From Candidatus Chryseopegocella kryptomonas (GTDB lineage: Bacteria > Bacteroidota > Ignavibacteria > Kryptoniales > Kryptoniaceae): 64,000 bases of DNA. The notes under the pieces were generated by a model. That model saw only the letters and a program-made list of their open reading frames with translations, was not told the origin of the DNA and searched no databases. The stretch covers positions 18,885 to 82,884 of the forward strand of contig NZ_CZVW01000009.1 of the NCBI RefSeq assembly GCF_001536065.1, given 5' to 3'. Positions 34,357 through 43,596 of this stretch are shown one piece after another; position 1 is the first letter of the stretch; each line of letters begins with the position of its first letter. The translations under genes were made by a program, and so were the position numbers.

Positions 34357-35496
34357 ATGATAAAAATCGGAGTTCCAAAGGAAACCTATCCGGGAGAAAC
34401 AAGAGTAGCACTTATACCAGCCAATGTTCCAAACTTCAAAAAGATGGGCGCAGAAATTATAGTTGAGTCCGGGGCTGGAGAAAAAGCCGGGTATCCGGAT
34501 TCAGAATATCTTGAAAAAGGGGCTCAAATTGTAAAATCAAGAGAGGAAGTTTTTTCAAACGCTGATGTCATCCTTCAAGTCAGGGCTCTTGGAGCAAACC
34601 CAGTTGAAGGTAAAAAAGATATTGCTTTGCTCAAAAACGGGCAGATTTTGATTGGTTTTATGGAGCCATTCCTTGCGAAAGATTTGATTGAAGAAGTCGC
34701 ACAGAAAGGGGTTATCTCTTTTGCGCTTGAACTTTTGCCAAGAACTTCAAGAGCACAAAGTATGGATGTTTTATCTTCAATGGCGACGATTTCAGGTTAT
34801 AAGGCAGTTTTAATTGCTGCGAGTTATCTTCCAAAAATGTTTCCAATGTTAACAACAGCAGCTGGAACAATTTTGCCTGCGAATGTTTTCGTAATTGGTG
34901 CGGGTGTTGCTGGACTTCAAGCAATTGCAACAGCACGAAGATTGGGCGCAGTTGTAAGAGCTTACGACATAAGACCTGCAACAAAACAGGAAGTTGAAAG
35001 TTTAGGTGCGAAATTTGTTGAACTTGGGCTTGAATCTCAGGAAGCGGAAGATAAAAGAGGTTATGCAAAAGATATGGGAGAGGAATTTTACAGACGACAA
35101 AGAGAAATGCTTACAAAAGTTGTCGCTGAAAGCGATGTTGTTATATCAACTGCTTCGGTTCCGGGTAAAAAAGCACCAGTTTTGATAACCGAAGAAATGG
35201 TAAAAGGAATGAAACCGGGCTCGGTTATAGTTGATCTTTCCGCTGAAAGAGGAGGAAATTGTGAATTAACAAAACCGGGTGAAATCGTTGAAAAGTATGG
35301 TGTAAAGATCATTGGACCGGTGAATGTCCCGGCTACTGTTCCCTATCACGCAAGTCAGATGTATTCAAAAAACATAACAAATTTTTGCTCGCTTCTAATT
35401 AAAAATGGCGAAATTAACATTAACTTAAACGACGACATTTTATCAAGCACATTGCTAACAAAAGATGGAAAACTTACAAATTCAATTTTTGATTAA
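34357..35496 (+). CDS. pntAA: NAD(P) transhydrogenase alpha subunit, NAD-binding part
   Basis: NAD(H)-binding subunit (domain I) of the proton-translocating transhydrogenase. The 379-residue protein starts IGVPKETYPGETRVALIPAN, with the nucleotide fold VIGAGVAGLQAIATARRLGA near residues 177-196 and the loops of the domain I dimer, RGYAKDM and TASVPGKKAPVLIT. It lacks the membrane part, which is encoded by the next gene, giving the three-gene form as in Rhodospirillum rubrum. The enzyme makes NADPH using the proton gradient. Confidence 0.95.
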   Translation: MIKIGVPKETYPGETRVALIPANVPNFKKMGAEIIVESGAGEKAGYPDSEYLEKGAQIVKSREEVFSNADVILQVRALGANPVEGKKDIALLKNGQILIGFMEPFLAKDLIEEVAQKGVISFALELLPRTSRAQSMDVLSSMATISGYKAVLIAASYLPKMFPMLTTAAGTILPANVFVIGAGVAGLQAIATARRLGAVVRAYDIRPATKQEVESLGAKFVELGLESQEAEDKRGYAKDMGEEFYRRQREMLTKVVAESDVVISTASVPGKKAPVLITEEMVKGMKPGSVIVDLSAERGGNCELTKPGEIVEKYGVKIIGPVNVPATVPYHASQMYSKNITNFCSLLIKNGEININLNDDILSSTLLTKDGKLTNSIFD

Positions 35497-35518
35497 AAAC
35501 AAAAAATTTTAAACGAAC

Positions 35519-35827
35519 ATGGACAGCTTCATTGCAGCGTTAACAATCTTTGTTCTTGCTATATTTGTCGGTTTTGAAGTCATAACGAAAGTTCCACCTA
35601 TTCTTCACACTCCGCTGATGTCTGGATCAAATGCTATTTCTGGAATTACAATAATTGGTTCAATAATTGCAGCTGGAGCAAAATATACGACGCTTGCTGC
35701 TATACTTGGAGTTACTGCGGTTACATTTGCGACGATAAATGTTGTTGGTGGTTTTCTTGTCACGCACAGAATGCTTCAAATGTTCCAGAAACCGAAAACA
35801 GACCAAAAAGAGAAGAAAAAATCATAA
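35519..35827 (+). CDS. pntAB: NAD(P) transhydrogenase alpha subunit, membrane part
   Basis: A 102-residue membrane protein with four helices and the family motif TKVPPILHTPLMSGSNAISG (about residues 23-42), followed by GGFLVTHRMLQMF. It forms the domain II proton channel together with PntB. It is 22 bases downstream of pntAA and 22 upstream of pntB. Confidence 0.95.
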   Translation: MDSFIAALTIFVLAIFVGFEVITKVPPILHTPLMSGSNAISGITIIGSIIAAGAKYTTLAAILGVTAVTFATINVVGGFLVTHRMLQMFQKPKTDQKEKKKS

Positions 35828-35849
35828 TTAAAACAAAAAAGAACCTGCT

Positions 35850-37235
35850 ATGCCACAAGCATTTGTAAATATAGCTTACCTAATTTCTTCAACTTTATTT
35901 ATCTTCGCATTGAAAGGTTTATCTCATCCGAGAACAGCAGTAAGGGGAAATCTTCTTGGCGCACTTGGAATGTTAATTGCGATTGTCGTCACATTAATGG
36001 ATAAATCAATCGTAAGTTATGAACTTATAATTCTTGGTTTTATTCTCGGTTCTGCAATTGGTGCAATTTCCGCTTTGAAAGTTCCGATGACATCTATGCC
36101 ACAGATGGTTGCGATATTTAATGGATTTGGTGGTGGCGCTTCAACTTTAGTTGCTGCACTTGCGTTTATTGAAGCGATTGAGCTAAATAAAGCAATGGGA
36201 ACGCAGGAAACAGTTGCAACGGTTGCTTCTGGTTTGATCGGTGCTGTGACATTTTGGGGAAGTATGGTTGCATTTGCAAAGCTTGAAGGTTTGATTGAAG
36301 AAAGACCGATTAGATACAAAGGTGAACAAATTGTAAAAATAATCTTCGCTCTTGCATCAATTATTTTTGGAATTATTTTCGGAATGGAGAAAAATATGAA
36401 CTATTACTGGTATCTTGTTGCGACATCATCAATTCTTGGTGTCTTGCTCACGATCCCAATTGGTGGAGCGGATATGCCTGTTGTTATTTCACTTTTAAAC
36501 TCGTATTCGGGACTTGCTGCGTGCGCAACTGGTTTCGTCTTAAACAATAATGTTTTAATTATCTCTGGTTCGCTTGTTGGTGCATCCGGAATTATACTGA
36601 CAAATCTTATGTGCAAAGCAATGAACAGGTCTCTTACAAATGTTTTGTTTGGTGGATTTGGTGAAATAGTTGCGGAAACAGATGAAGATAAGGTCTATGG
36701 AGGCAAGATAAAATCAGCAAGCCCGGAAGAAATTGCAATGTTGCTTGAAAATGCAAGACGTGTCGTTATAGTCCCCGGATATGGAATGGCTGTTTCACAA
36801 GCCCAATTTGCAGTCCGAGACCTTATGAAAGTTCTTGAATCAAAGGGAATTGAAGTTGAATTTGCAATTCACCCAGTCGCTGGAAGAATGCCCGGACATA
36901 TGAATGTCCTTCTTGCGGAGGCAAATATACCTTATGAAAAGCTTAAAGAAATGGACGAAATAAATCCAACTTTTGAGCAAACGGATGTGTCAATTGTAAT
37001 TGGAGCAAATGATGTTGTGAATCCGCTTGCAAGAACTGATTCAAACAGCCCAATCGCAGGAATGCCTATTCTTGATGTTGATAAATCAAAAACCGTCGTT
37101 GTTATAAAAAGAAGTTTAGCGCCCGGATTTGCTGGGATACCAAATCCGCTTTTTGCAGCTGATAACACTTTGATGTTATTTGGAGACGCAAAGAAAATGG
37201 TTCAGGAATTGATAAATGCTTTAAAAGAGTCATAA
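35850..37235 (+). CDS. pntB: NAD(P) transhydrogenase beta subunit
   Basis: A 461-residue subunit with about nine N-terminal membrane helices (HPRTAVRGNLLGALGM, SMPQMVAIFNGFGGGAS) and a cytoplasmic NADP-binding domain (about 285-461) having VIVPGYGMAVSQAQ, HPVAGRMPGHMNVLLAEA, VIGANDVVNP and GFAGIPNPLFAADNTLMLFG. All these are standard for PntB. The operon ends with a strong terminator. Confidence 0.97.
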   Translation: MPQAFVNIAYLISSTLFIFALKGLSHPRTAVRGNLLGALGMLIAIVVTLMDKSIVSYELIILGFILGSAIGAISALKVPMTSMPQMVAIFNGFGGGASTLVAALAFIEAIELNKAMGTQETVATVASGLIGAVTFWGSMVAFAKLEGLIEERPIRYKGEQIVKIIFALASIIFGIIFGMEKNMNYYWYLVATSSILGVLLTIPIGGADMPVVISLLNSYSGLAACATGFVLNNNVLIISGSLVGASGIILTNLMCKAMNRSLTNVLFGGFGEIVAETDEDKVYGGKIKSASPEEIAMLLENARRVVIVPGYGMAVSQAQFAVRDLMKVLESKGIEVEFAIHPVAGRMPGHMNVLLAEANIPYEKLKEMDEINPTFEQTDVSIVIGANDVVNPLARTDSNSPIAGMPILDVDKSKTVVVIKRSLAPGFAGIPNPLFAADNTLMLFGDAKKMVQELINALKES

Positions 37236-37256
37236 TTTGAATTTGAACTTTGAAAG

Positions 37257-37284
37257 ATCCCCGACATATGTCGGGGATTTTTTG
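37257..37284 (+). terminator. Rho-independent terminator of the pnt operon
   Basis: A perfect inverted repeat, ATCCCCGACAT and its complement (37257-37278), is followed by TTTTTTG. It lies 21 bases after the pntB stop codon and closes the operon. Confidence 0.92.
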
Positions 37285-37306
37285 TTTTTGAACGACTTAA
37301 CAAATT

Positions 37307-37338
37307 TTTGAAGATAAGCGGGGAAAAATTTAAATTAA
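37307..37338 (+). promoter_or_regulatory. Promoter of the DUF3467/GH57 genes
   Basis: TTTG (37307-37310), 20 bases, TAAATTAA (37331-37338), close to the recurrent motif. It is directly downstream of the pnt terminator and close before the ATG at 37351, which suggests a short leader. Confidence 0.45.
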
Positions 37339-37350
37339 AAATAAAAAGCC

Positions 37351-37650
37351 ATGACAGAACAACCAATACCACAGCAAATTAACATTGAACTTGGTGAGAA
37401 AGAAGCAGAAGGAATCTATTCAAATCTTGCAATCATAACTCACTCCCCTGCTGAATTTGTAATTGACTTCACACGAATTTTGCCCGGTGTCCCAAAGGCA
37501 AAGGTCTTTGCAAGAATAATTATGACACCGCAACATGCAAAACTTCTTTTAAAAGCGCTTGATGAAAACATAAAAAAGTATGAAGCAACTTTCGGAGAAA
37601 TAAAAATCTTTGGGGAATCAGATCAAAAAATGCTTGGCTTTAAACCTTAA
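37351..37650 (+). CDS. DUF3467 family protein
   Basis: A 99-residue soluble protein of the DUF3467 family, shown by EGIYSNLAIITHSPAEFVID, DFTRILPGVPKAKVFARIIM and MTPQHAKLLLKAL. The family is widespread in thermophiles and Bacteroidota and has no established function. It is followed by the GH57 branching enzyme gene after 19 bases, suggesting co-transcription, but a functional link is not known. Confidence 0.9.
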   Translation: MTEQPIPQQINIELGEKEAEGIYSNLAIITHSPAEFVIDFTRILPGVPKAKVFARIIMTPQHAKLLLKALDENIKKYEATFGEIKIFGESDQKMLGFKP

Positions 37651-37669
37651 CAAAATTGCGGAGGTTACA

Positions 37670-39397
37670 ATGTTTGGATATTTTGTTCTTGTCCTTCACA
37701 CACACCTGCCTTATGTAATTGGGCATGGACGATGGCCACACGGAATGGATTGGCTCAACGAAGCAGCAAGCGAATGTTATATCCCATTGCTAAATGTCTT
37801 CAACGAATTAAAAAGAGAAAATGTCAATTTCAAAATTACGATCAACATTTCACCAATTCTTGCAGAGCAACTTTCAAGCAGAGATTTCGTTGAAGAGTTT
37901 TTGCAATATCTTGATATGAGGATAAAACTTGCAGAACAAGACGAAATTGAATTCACAAGAACAGGGCGAAAAAATCTCGCAAAAATTGCAAAGTTCTGGA
38001 AAGAATACTACCAAAACATAAAAGAAAGCTTCAACGATGAATATAACCAAGATTTAATCTCTGCATTCAGACATCTTCAAGATGAAGGGCATATTGAAGT
38101 AATTACCTGTGCAGCAACGCATGGTTATCTCCCGCTTCTTGCGCTTGATACAAGTGTTCAAGCTCAGATTAAACTTGGTGTAAAGGTTTATGAGAAATAC
38201 TTTGGCAGAAAACCAAAAGGAATATGGTTGCCAGAGTGCGCCTATAGACCTGCGTATAAATGGAAAATGCCGGTCCAGCCAGAGCAGAACTTAACAGAGA
38301 CAGAATATGAAAGGAAAGGCATAGATGAATTTTTATCCGAAAACGGAATTGAATTTTTCTTTTTTGATACCGCAACCTTGAAAGGTGGGAAAACGATCGG
38401 AGTTTATATTGAGAGATTTGAGGGATTGCGAAAACTTTGGGAACAATTTGAATCACAGGTCAAATACCGACCCGAGGAAGAAAAATCACCATATGAGATT
38501 TATCTTGTAAGTTCAGGCAAACCTGGGAAAAAACCTGTTGCAGTTTTAACACGAGACCCTAAAACAGGTCTTCAGGTCTGGAGCGGAGAATGGGGTTATC
38601 CGGGAGATGGTTGGTATCTTGATTTTCACAAGAAAAAATTTCCAAGTGGATTGAGATACTGGCGTGTTACGAATTCAAAAGCTGACCTTGCGGATAAACT
38701 TGAATATGAAATTGAAAAAGTTGAAGAACGTCTTGAGGAAAATTCTTCACACTTCGTTGAATTAATCACAACAACGCTCAAAGAATATTTTGAACAAACA
38801 GGAAAGCCGGGAGTTTTAACCGCACCGTATGATACGGAACTATTTGGACATTGGTGGTTTGAAGGACCAAGATTTTTAAAAAAGGTCTTTCAAAAGTTGA
38901 GCAAATCAGAAGTTGTAAAGCCAGCAACTGCTTCAGAAGCAATTGAAAAACTTAAACCTTCAACTGTCATTTCGCTTCCCGAAGGTTCTTGGGGAGAGGG
39001 CGGTTATCACTACATATGGCTTAATAAGGACACAGAATGGACTTGGCGTCACATTTATCCAAATGAATTTAAAATGAAAGAACTTGCAAAAAAATACGCT
39101 GATTCAAAAGATGAAAAATTGATCTTTATGTTAAAGCAACTTGCAAGGGAACTTTTGCTCCTGCAAGCATCGGACTGGCAATTTTTAATCTCAACAATTT
39201 CAGCTCGTGATTACGCAGAAGCAAGGATTATCCTTCACAACGAAAATTTCACAAGAATCGCAAATATAATTGAAAATTATGTCGCAACTGGCGAGTTAAG
39301 TTTTGAGGACTGGAACTTTGTCGTTGAATGCGCTGAAAAAGATAATGTTTTTGACGATATTGATTTGAAATGGTGGGCAGATGTTGAATTTCCGTAA
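37670..39397 (+). CDS. 1,4-alpha-glucan branching enzyme, glycoside hydrolase family 57
   Basis: Forms alpha-1,6 branches in glycogen in the cytoplasm. The 575-residue protein has the GH57 start FGYFVLVLHTHLPYVIGHGR, the nucleophile motif GIWLPECAY (Glu about 189), and the acid/base motif APYDTELFGHWWFEG (Asp about 388), as in the branching enzymes of Thermus and Thermococcus. The C-terminal helical DUF1957 region is present. The start ATG 37670 has GGAGG at the right distance; a longer frame from 37610 overlaps the DUF3467 gene and lacks family support. GH57 branching enzymes are common in thermophiles. No other glycogen gene is in the window. Confidence 0.9.
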   Translation: MFGYFVLVLHTHLPYVIGHGRWPHGMDWLNEAASECYIPLLNVFNELKRENVNFKITINISPILAEQLSSRDFVEEFLQYLDMRIKLAEQDEIEFTRTGRKNLAKIAKFWKEYYQNIKESFNDEYNQDLISAFRHLQDEGHIEVITCAATHGYLPLLALDTSVQAQIKLGVKVYEKYFGRKPKGIWLPECAYRPAYKWKMPVQPEQNLTETEYERKGIDEFLSENGIEFFFFDTATLKGGKTIGVYIERFEGLRKLWEQFESQVKYRPEEEKSPYEIYLVSSGKPGKKPVAVLTRDPKTGLQVWSGEWGYPGDGWYLDFHKKKFPSGLRYWRVTNSKADLADKLEYEIEKVEERLEENSSHFVELITTTLKEYFEQTGKPGVLTAPYDTELFGHWWFEGPRFLKKVFQKLSKSEVVKPATASEAIEKLKPSTVISLPEGSWGEGGYHYIWLNKDTEWTWRHIYPNEFKMKELAKKYADSKDEKLIFMLKQLARELLLLQASDWQFLISTISARDYAEARIILHNENFTRIANIIENYVATGELSFEDWNFVVECAEKDNVFDDIDLKWWADVEFP

Positions 39398-39425
39398 TTT
39401 GAATTTTTTTATTAATTTAACTTTG
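39398..39425 (+). promoter_or_regulatory. Promoter of the DUF3109-rpoN-hslVU operon, overlapped by a sigma-54-like motif
   Basis: TAACTTTG (39418-39425) is an exact match to TAnnTTTG; a TTTG lies at 39398-39401, giving a shortish 16-base spacer. Overlapping it, TGGCACG-N4-TTGAT (39424-39439) resembles the -24/-12 element of sigma-54 promoters, TGGCACG-N4-TTGCW, with one mismatch in the -12 GC. The second reading would leave only a few bases before ATG 39454. Confidence 0.45.
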
Positions 39426-39453
39426 GCACGATAATTGATAAAATCAAATTATT

Positions 39454-40050
39454 ATGAGCGGTAAAGCGATATTCATAGATGGAATTTTTATTGACCCCGA
39501 GATTGCAAATTCGTATTTCGCCTGTGATATTGAAAAGTGCAAAGGGGCTTGTTGCTTTATGGAAGGTGAATATGGAGCGCCACTGCTTGAAGAGGAAATT
39601 GACCTCATAAAAAATTCTCTATCTGTTGTGAAGAAATATCTGCCAGAAAAAAATGTTAAGTTCATTGAAGAAAATGGATTTTTTGAAAAAACTGAAATTG
39701 GATATTCAACCAAGTGCATCAATAATCGTGAATGTGTCTTCGTTTTCTGGGAGAATGGGATTGCAAGATGTTCTTTTGAAAAGGCATTTTTAAACGGAGA
39801 AATTTCTTTTAGAAAACCTGTATCTTGTCATCTCTTCCCTTTGAGAAATTACAGTTTAAATGGAGCTCTTGTCGGTGGAGATGTTTTAAAATATGTTAAA
39901 ATTTCAGAGTGCAAACCTGCAATTAAAAAAGGCGAACGAGAAAAAATAAAACTTTACGAATTCCTTAAACCTGCTCTCACAAGACACTTTGGACAGGAAT
40001 GGTTCAATAAAATGGTTAAAATTTTTGAATCACTAAACAACGGGAGGTGA
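39454..40050 (+). CDS. DUF3109 family Cys-rich protein
   Basis: A 198-residue protein of the DUF3109 family, recognised by FACDIEKCKGACC (about residues 23-35), GEYGAPLLEEEI, a central CINNRECVFVF, ARCSFEKAF, and KPVSCHLFPLR. The eight or so conserved Cys and one His probably bind a metal or an Fe-S cluster, as in the related YkgJ/zinc-or-iron-chelating families. Function unknown. It begins the operon that continues with rpoN six bases after its stop. Confidence 0.88.
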   Translation: MSGKAIFIDGIFIDPEIANSYFACDIEKCKGACCFMEGEYGAPLLEEEIDLIKNSLSVVKKYLPEKNVKFIEENGFFEKTEIGYSTKCINNRECVFVFWENGIARCSFEKAFLNGEISFRKPVSCHLFPLRNYSLNGALVGGDVLKYVKISECKPAIKKGEREKIKLYEFLKPALTRHFGQEWFNKMVKIFESLNNGR

Positions 40051-40056
40051 AGCAAG

Positions 40057-41545
40057 GTGTTAAAATACAGACAATATCAAACCTTACAACAAAAATTAAC
40101 CCCGCAACAAATTCAATACCTCAAGCTCCTTCAAATCCCAATCGTCCAGCTTGAACAAAAAATCAAAGAAGAACTTGAACAAAATCCATTTCTTGAAGAG
40201 GGACTTGAACAATCAATTGAAGAAATGCTTGACCTTGAGCTGTCGGATAATCAAGAACTTGATCAAGCGGTTAAAGAAGAGCTAAAAGAAGAATATGAAG
40301 AGTTAACCGAAGAACCTCTTCCGAAGCCAGAAGAAGAATTCACACTTGAAGATTTCATGCGAAGTTATGAGGATGAAGAAGCCACTATCCCGAAAACAAA
40401 AGATGTAATTGGGGAGGACCTTGAAGATGAATTACCGTGGCAACCTCCAGCCGTTGAAACGCTTGAAGAAAAACTCCTTGAGCAACTTGCACCGATTGCA
40501 AACGAGAAAGAGATGAGAATCGCTGAGGAAATTCTCGGAAACATAAACGAAGATGGATATCTTATAAGAAGCGTTGAAGAGATAGCGGAAGATTTACGGC
40601 TTGGAGAAAAAATGGAGGTGACAGCTGAAGAAGTTGAGGAAGTGTTAAGAAAAATTCAACGTCTTGATCCGCCAGGGATTGGAGCAAGAGATTTAAAAGA
40701 GTGTCTCCTCGTTCAACTTGAAGTTGGAGATTTCCCGGAGGATAGAAAAAATCTGGCGATTAGAATTTTAAATGAAGCGTATGATGACTTTATGAAAAAA
40801 AAGATATGATGAACTGATGAAAAGATTTGGTTTAAGCGAGCAAAGACTGAAAGAGGTAATTCAGATAATTCAGCGTTTGAATCCGAAACCTGGCGAAGGA
40901 AAAGCGATAATTCAAGAATACATCGTCCCCGACTTTATCGTTGAACGAATTGGAGATGATTTTGTTATAACTCTAAACGAGAAAAGCGTGCCGATGATTC
41001 GCATCAATAGAACTTATTACAATCTCTTTAAAAAGCAAAAGAATTTGAGCCCGGAATTGAAAGAGGAGATAAAAAAACAATTTTCAAGAGCAAAATGGTT
41101 TGTTGCGTCAATTTATCAAAGGAGAGAAACTCTTTTGAAGATAATGCGTGCGATCGTTGAGTTGCAAAGGGAGTTTTTTGAAACAGGCGAAGGTTTAAAA
41201 CCTATGATTTACAAAGATGTAGCTGAAAAAGCTGGGGTTGACATTTCAACAGTAAGCAGAGCGGTTAATCAAAAATATGTGCAGACAGATTTTGGAATTT
41301 ACAAATTGAGAGATCTTTTCAGCGAAAAAATTAACACCGCAGATGGCGGTGAAGTTTCAAACAAAGAAATAAAAGAAAAGATAAAAGAGATAATCGCTCA
41401 GGAAGATCCCAAAAAACCTTTGAGCGACGATCAAATTGCTGAAATTTTACGCTCACAGGGATATAACATTGCAAGAAGAACCGTTGCAAAATACAGAGAT
41501 CAGCTCGGGATTCCAACAGCAAGATTAAGAAAAAGAATTGAATAA
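40057..41545 (+). CDS. rpoN: RNA polymerase sigma-54 factor, interrupted by a frameshift in an A8 run
   Basis: Sigma-54, needed for transcription from -24/-12 promoters. It appears as two frames: 40057-40809 (activator-interacting region I with [20 protein letters not shown], acidic region II, start of the core-binding region) and 40817-41545 (rest of the core-binding region, the helix-turn-helix [18 protein letters not shown] and the RpoN box [15 protein letters not shown]). Removing one A from the eight As at 40795-40802 restores one frame reading [20 protein letters not shown], exactly the expected family sequence. Nothing else is damaged. It may be a sequencing error, a real recent mutation, or a site of transcriptional slippage. 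It lies between the DUF3109 gene and hslV. The intact sigma-54 activator at 59022-60194 argues that the factor is used. Confidence 0.88.
40795..40802 (+). other. A8 homopolymer causing the rpoN frame break
   Basis: Eight consecutive As (after ATG, before GATATG). With eight As the frame runs into a TGA eight bases later; with seven As the reading continues [14 protein letters not shown] -1 ribosomal shift would not restore the frame; a +1 shift, or loss of one A by polymerase slippage, would. Confidence 0.9.
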
Positions 41546-41567
41546 AAACAAATTTTCGGATAAATCA

Positions 41568-42104
41568 GTGGAAAAAATTATAAAATCAACAACGATACTT
41601 GGCTTAATTCACAACGGACAAGCAGTTATGGGTGGCGATGGTCAAGTAACTCTTTCAGATACGATAATGAAACACGGTGCTAAAAAAGTTAGAAAAATTT
41701 ACAATAATAAGATACTAGTTGGATTTGCAGGCGCTTCGGCTGATGCCCTCGCGCTTATGGAAAGATTTGAAGCAAAGCTTGAACAATACAAAGGCAATTT
41801 GCTACGCGCTGCAACAGAACTTGCAAAAGATTGGAGAATGGATAAATACCTAAGACGCCTTGAAGCCCTTCTGGCTGTAATGGATAAAGAAAATGCTCTC
41901 ATAATTTCAGGAACAGGTGATGTCATTGAACCTGATGATAAAATCGTCGCAATTGGCTCTGGCGGAAGTTATGCGCTTGCAGCAGCAAGAGTTCTTGTTA
42001 AACATTCAAACTTAACAGCACGGCAAATTGTTGAAGAATCCCTTAAAGTTGCTGCAGACATTTGTATCTACACAAACCATAACATCGTTATAGAAGAACT
42101 GTAA
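41568..42104 (+). CDS. hslV: ATP-dependent protease subunit HslV
   Basis: Proteolytic subunit of the HslUV (ClpQY) protease. The product has the catalytic N-terminal Thr in [20 protein letters not shown], the Thr being exposed after a short propeptide is removed, then [19 protein letters not shown] and [18 protein letters not shown]. The start GTG 41568 gives the usual short propeptide (MEKIIKS) and a length of 178 residues; a TTG at 41538 would add ten residues and overlap the rpoN end. The activator gene hslU follows after 33 bases. The two form stacked hexamer rings in the cytoplasm. Confidence 0.93.
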   Translation: MEKIIKSTTILGLIHNGQAVMGGDGQVTLSDTIMKHGAKKVRKIYNNKILVGFAGASADALALMERFEAKLEQYKGNLLRAATELAKDWRMDKYLRRLEALLAVMDKENALIISGTGDVIEPDDKIVAIGSGGSYALAAARVLVKHSNLTARQIVEESLKVAADICIYTNHNIVIEEL

Positions 42105-42137
42105 AAAAATTTCAAAACAAAAACTCACAAAACGAAA

Positions 42138-43553
42138 ATGGCTTACAACGCAAGAAAAGAAACAAACGAAGTTGAGATAAAGCAGAAAAAGGATTTGAAA
42201 GATTTAACACCTGAAGAAATCGTCAAAGAGCTTGATAAATACATAATCGGTCAGGATCAAGCAAAAAGAGCGGTTGCAATTGCTTTAAGAAACAGATGGA
42301 GAAGGCAACAAGTCCCGCCGGAGTTAAGAGAAGAAATCACGCCGAATAATATAATTTTAATAGGTCCAACAGGGGTTGGAAAAACTGAAATAGCAAGACG
42401 ACTCGCAAAACTTGCAAATGCGCCGTTTGTTAAAGTTGAAGCATCAAAATTCACAGAGGTTGGATATGTCGGAAGAGATGTTGAATCAATGATCCGCGAA
42501 CTTGTTGACATAGCTGTGAATATGGTGCGAATGGAAAAAATGGAAGAAATTAAAGATAGAGCGAAAGAACTTGCGGAAGAAAGATTGCTTGACATTTTGC
42601 TCCCGAGGAAAAAGCGCAAAAGATACAGCGAGAATGAGGAATTTGAAAATGAATACGAAGATGATGAAATGACACAAACGAGAGAAAAATTAAGAAAACA
42701 ACTTCGCGAAGGAAAACTTGATCAAAGAACAATTGAAATAGAAGTTTCATCACAACCAATGCCGGGGATGCAAATTCTCGGACCTTTCCCAGTTGATGAC
42801 TTCGCTATGACGATGCAAGATTTAATTGAAAATGTAATTCCAAAACGATACAAAAAAAGAAGGATGACGATAGCAGAAGCAAGAAATTATCTAATTCAGG
42901 AAGAGGCGCAAAAATTAATTGATATGGAAGCGGTAATTCGTGAAGCGATCAGAAGAGTTGAAAATCTTGGAATTGTCTTCATAGATGAAATTGACAAGAT
43001 AGCCAATCCGGGTGGCTACACCGTTGGTCCAGATGTATCAAGAGAAGGAGTTCAAAGAGATTTGCTACCAATTATTGAAGGTTCAAATGTTATGACAAAG
43101 TATGGCATTGTAAAAACAGATCACATTCTCTTTATCGCAGCTGGGGCTTTCCATGTTGCAAAACCAAGCGATTTAATTCCTGAACTACAAGGAAGATTCC
43201 CAATAAGAGTTGAGCTTAACCCCTTGACCGAAGAGGATTTTGTTAAAATCCTTACTCTTCCCGAAAACGCTTTGATAAAACAATACAAAGCATTGCTTGA
43301 AACCGAAGGTGTTGAAATAGAATTCACAGATGAGGCGATAAGAGAAATCGCACATTACGCAGCTGAAGTAAACGAGCAACTTGAAAACATCGGAGCAAGG
43401 CGACTTCAAACTGTTATGACCACGCTCCTTGAAGATATTCTTTTTGACGCACCAAAGCTCAAAGGTCAAAAAATTCTGATAACAAAAGAGTTCGTTCAAG
43501 AAAAACTTTCTGCAATTGTGAAAGATAGGGATTTGAGCCGTTACATTTTGTAA
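42138..43553 (+). CDS. hslU: ATP-dependent protease ATPase subunit HslU
   Basis: AAA+ unfoldase of the HslUV protease, 471 residues. Motifs: [20 protein letters not shown] near the start, Walker [10 protein letters not shown], the pore motif in [17 protein letters not shown], an acidic I domain (about 150-245), Walker [13 protein letters not shown], sensor [14 protein letters not shown], and the C-terminal tail DRDLSRYIL, which docks into HslV. All parts look intact. Confidence 0.97.
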   Translation: MAYNARKETNEVEIKQKKDLKDLTPEEIVKELDKYIIGQDQAKRAVAIALRNRWRRQQVPPELREEITPNNIILIGPTGVGKTEIARRLAKLANAPFVKVEASKFTEVGYVGRDVESMIRELVDIAVNMVRMEKMEEIKDRAKELAEERLLDILLPRKKRKRYSENEEFENEYEDDEMTQTREKLRKQLREGKLDQRTIEIEVSSQPMPGMQILGPFPVDDFAMTMQDLIENVIPKRYKKRRMTIAEARNYLIQEEAQKLIDMEAVIREAIRRVENLGIVFIDEIDKIANPGGYTVGPDVSREGVQRDLLPIIEGSNVMTKYGIVKTDHILFIAAGAFHVAKPSDLIPELQGRFPIRVELNPLTEEDFVKILTLPENALIKQYKALLETEGVEIEFTDEAIREIAHYAAEVNEQLENIGARRLQTVMTTLLEDILFDAPKLKGQKILITKEFVQEKLSAIVKDRDLSRYIL

Positions 43554-43596
43554 TCCATTTAAATTTTTCGCTCTGCTGAAATAAAAAAGTTTTTGC

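Noticed and set aside
40057..41545. Calling rpoN a decayed pseudogene
   Set aside because: Only one base in a homopolymer disturbs it, both halves keep all functional motifs, and an intact GAFTGA activator is present; an error or slippage is more likely.
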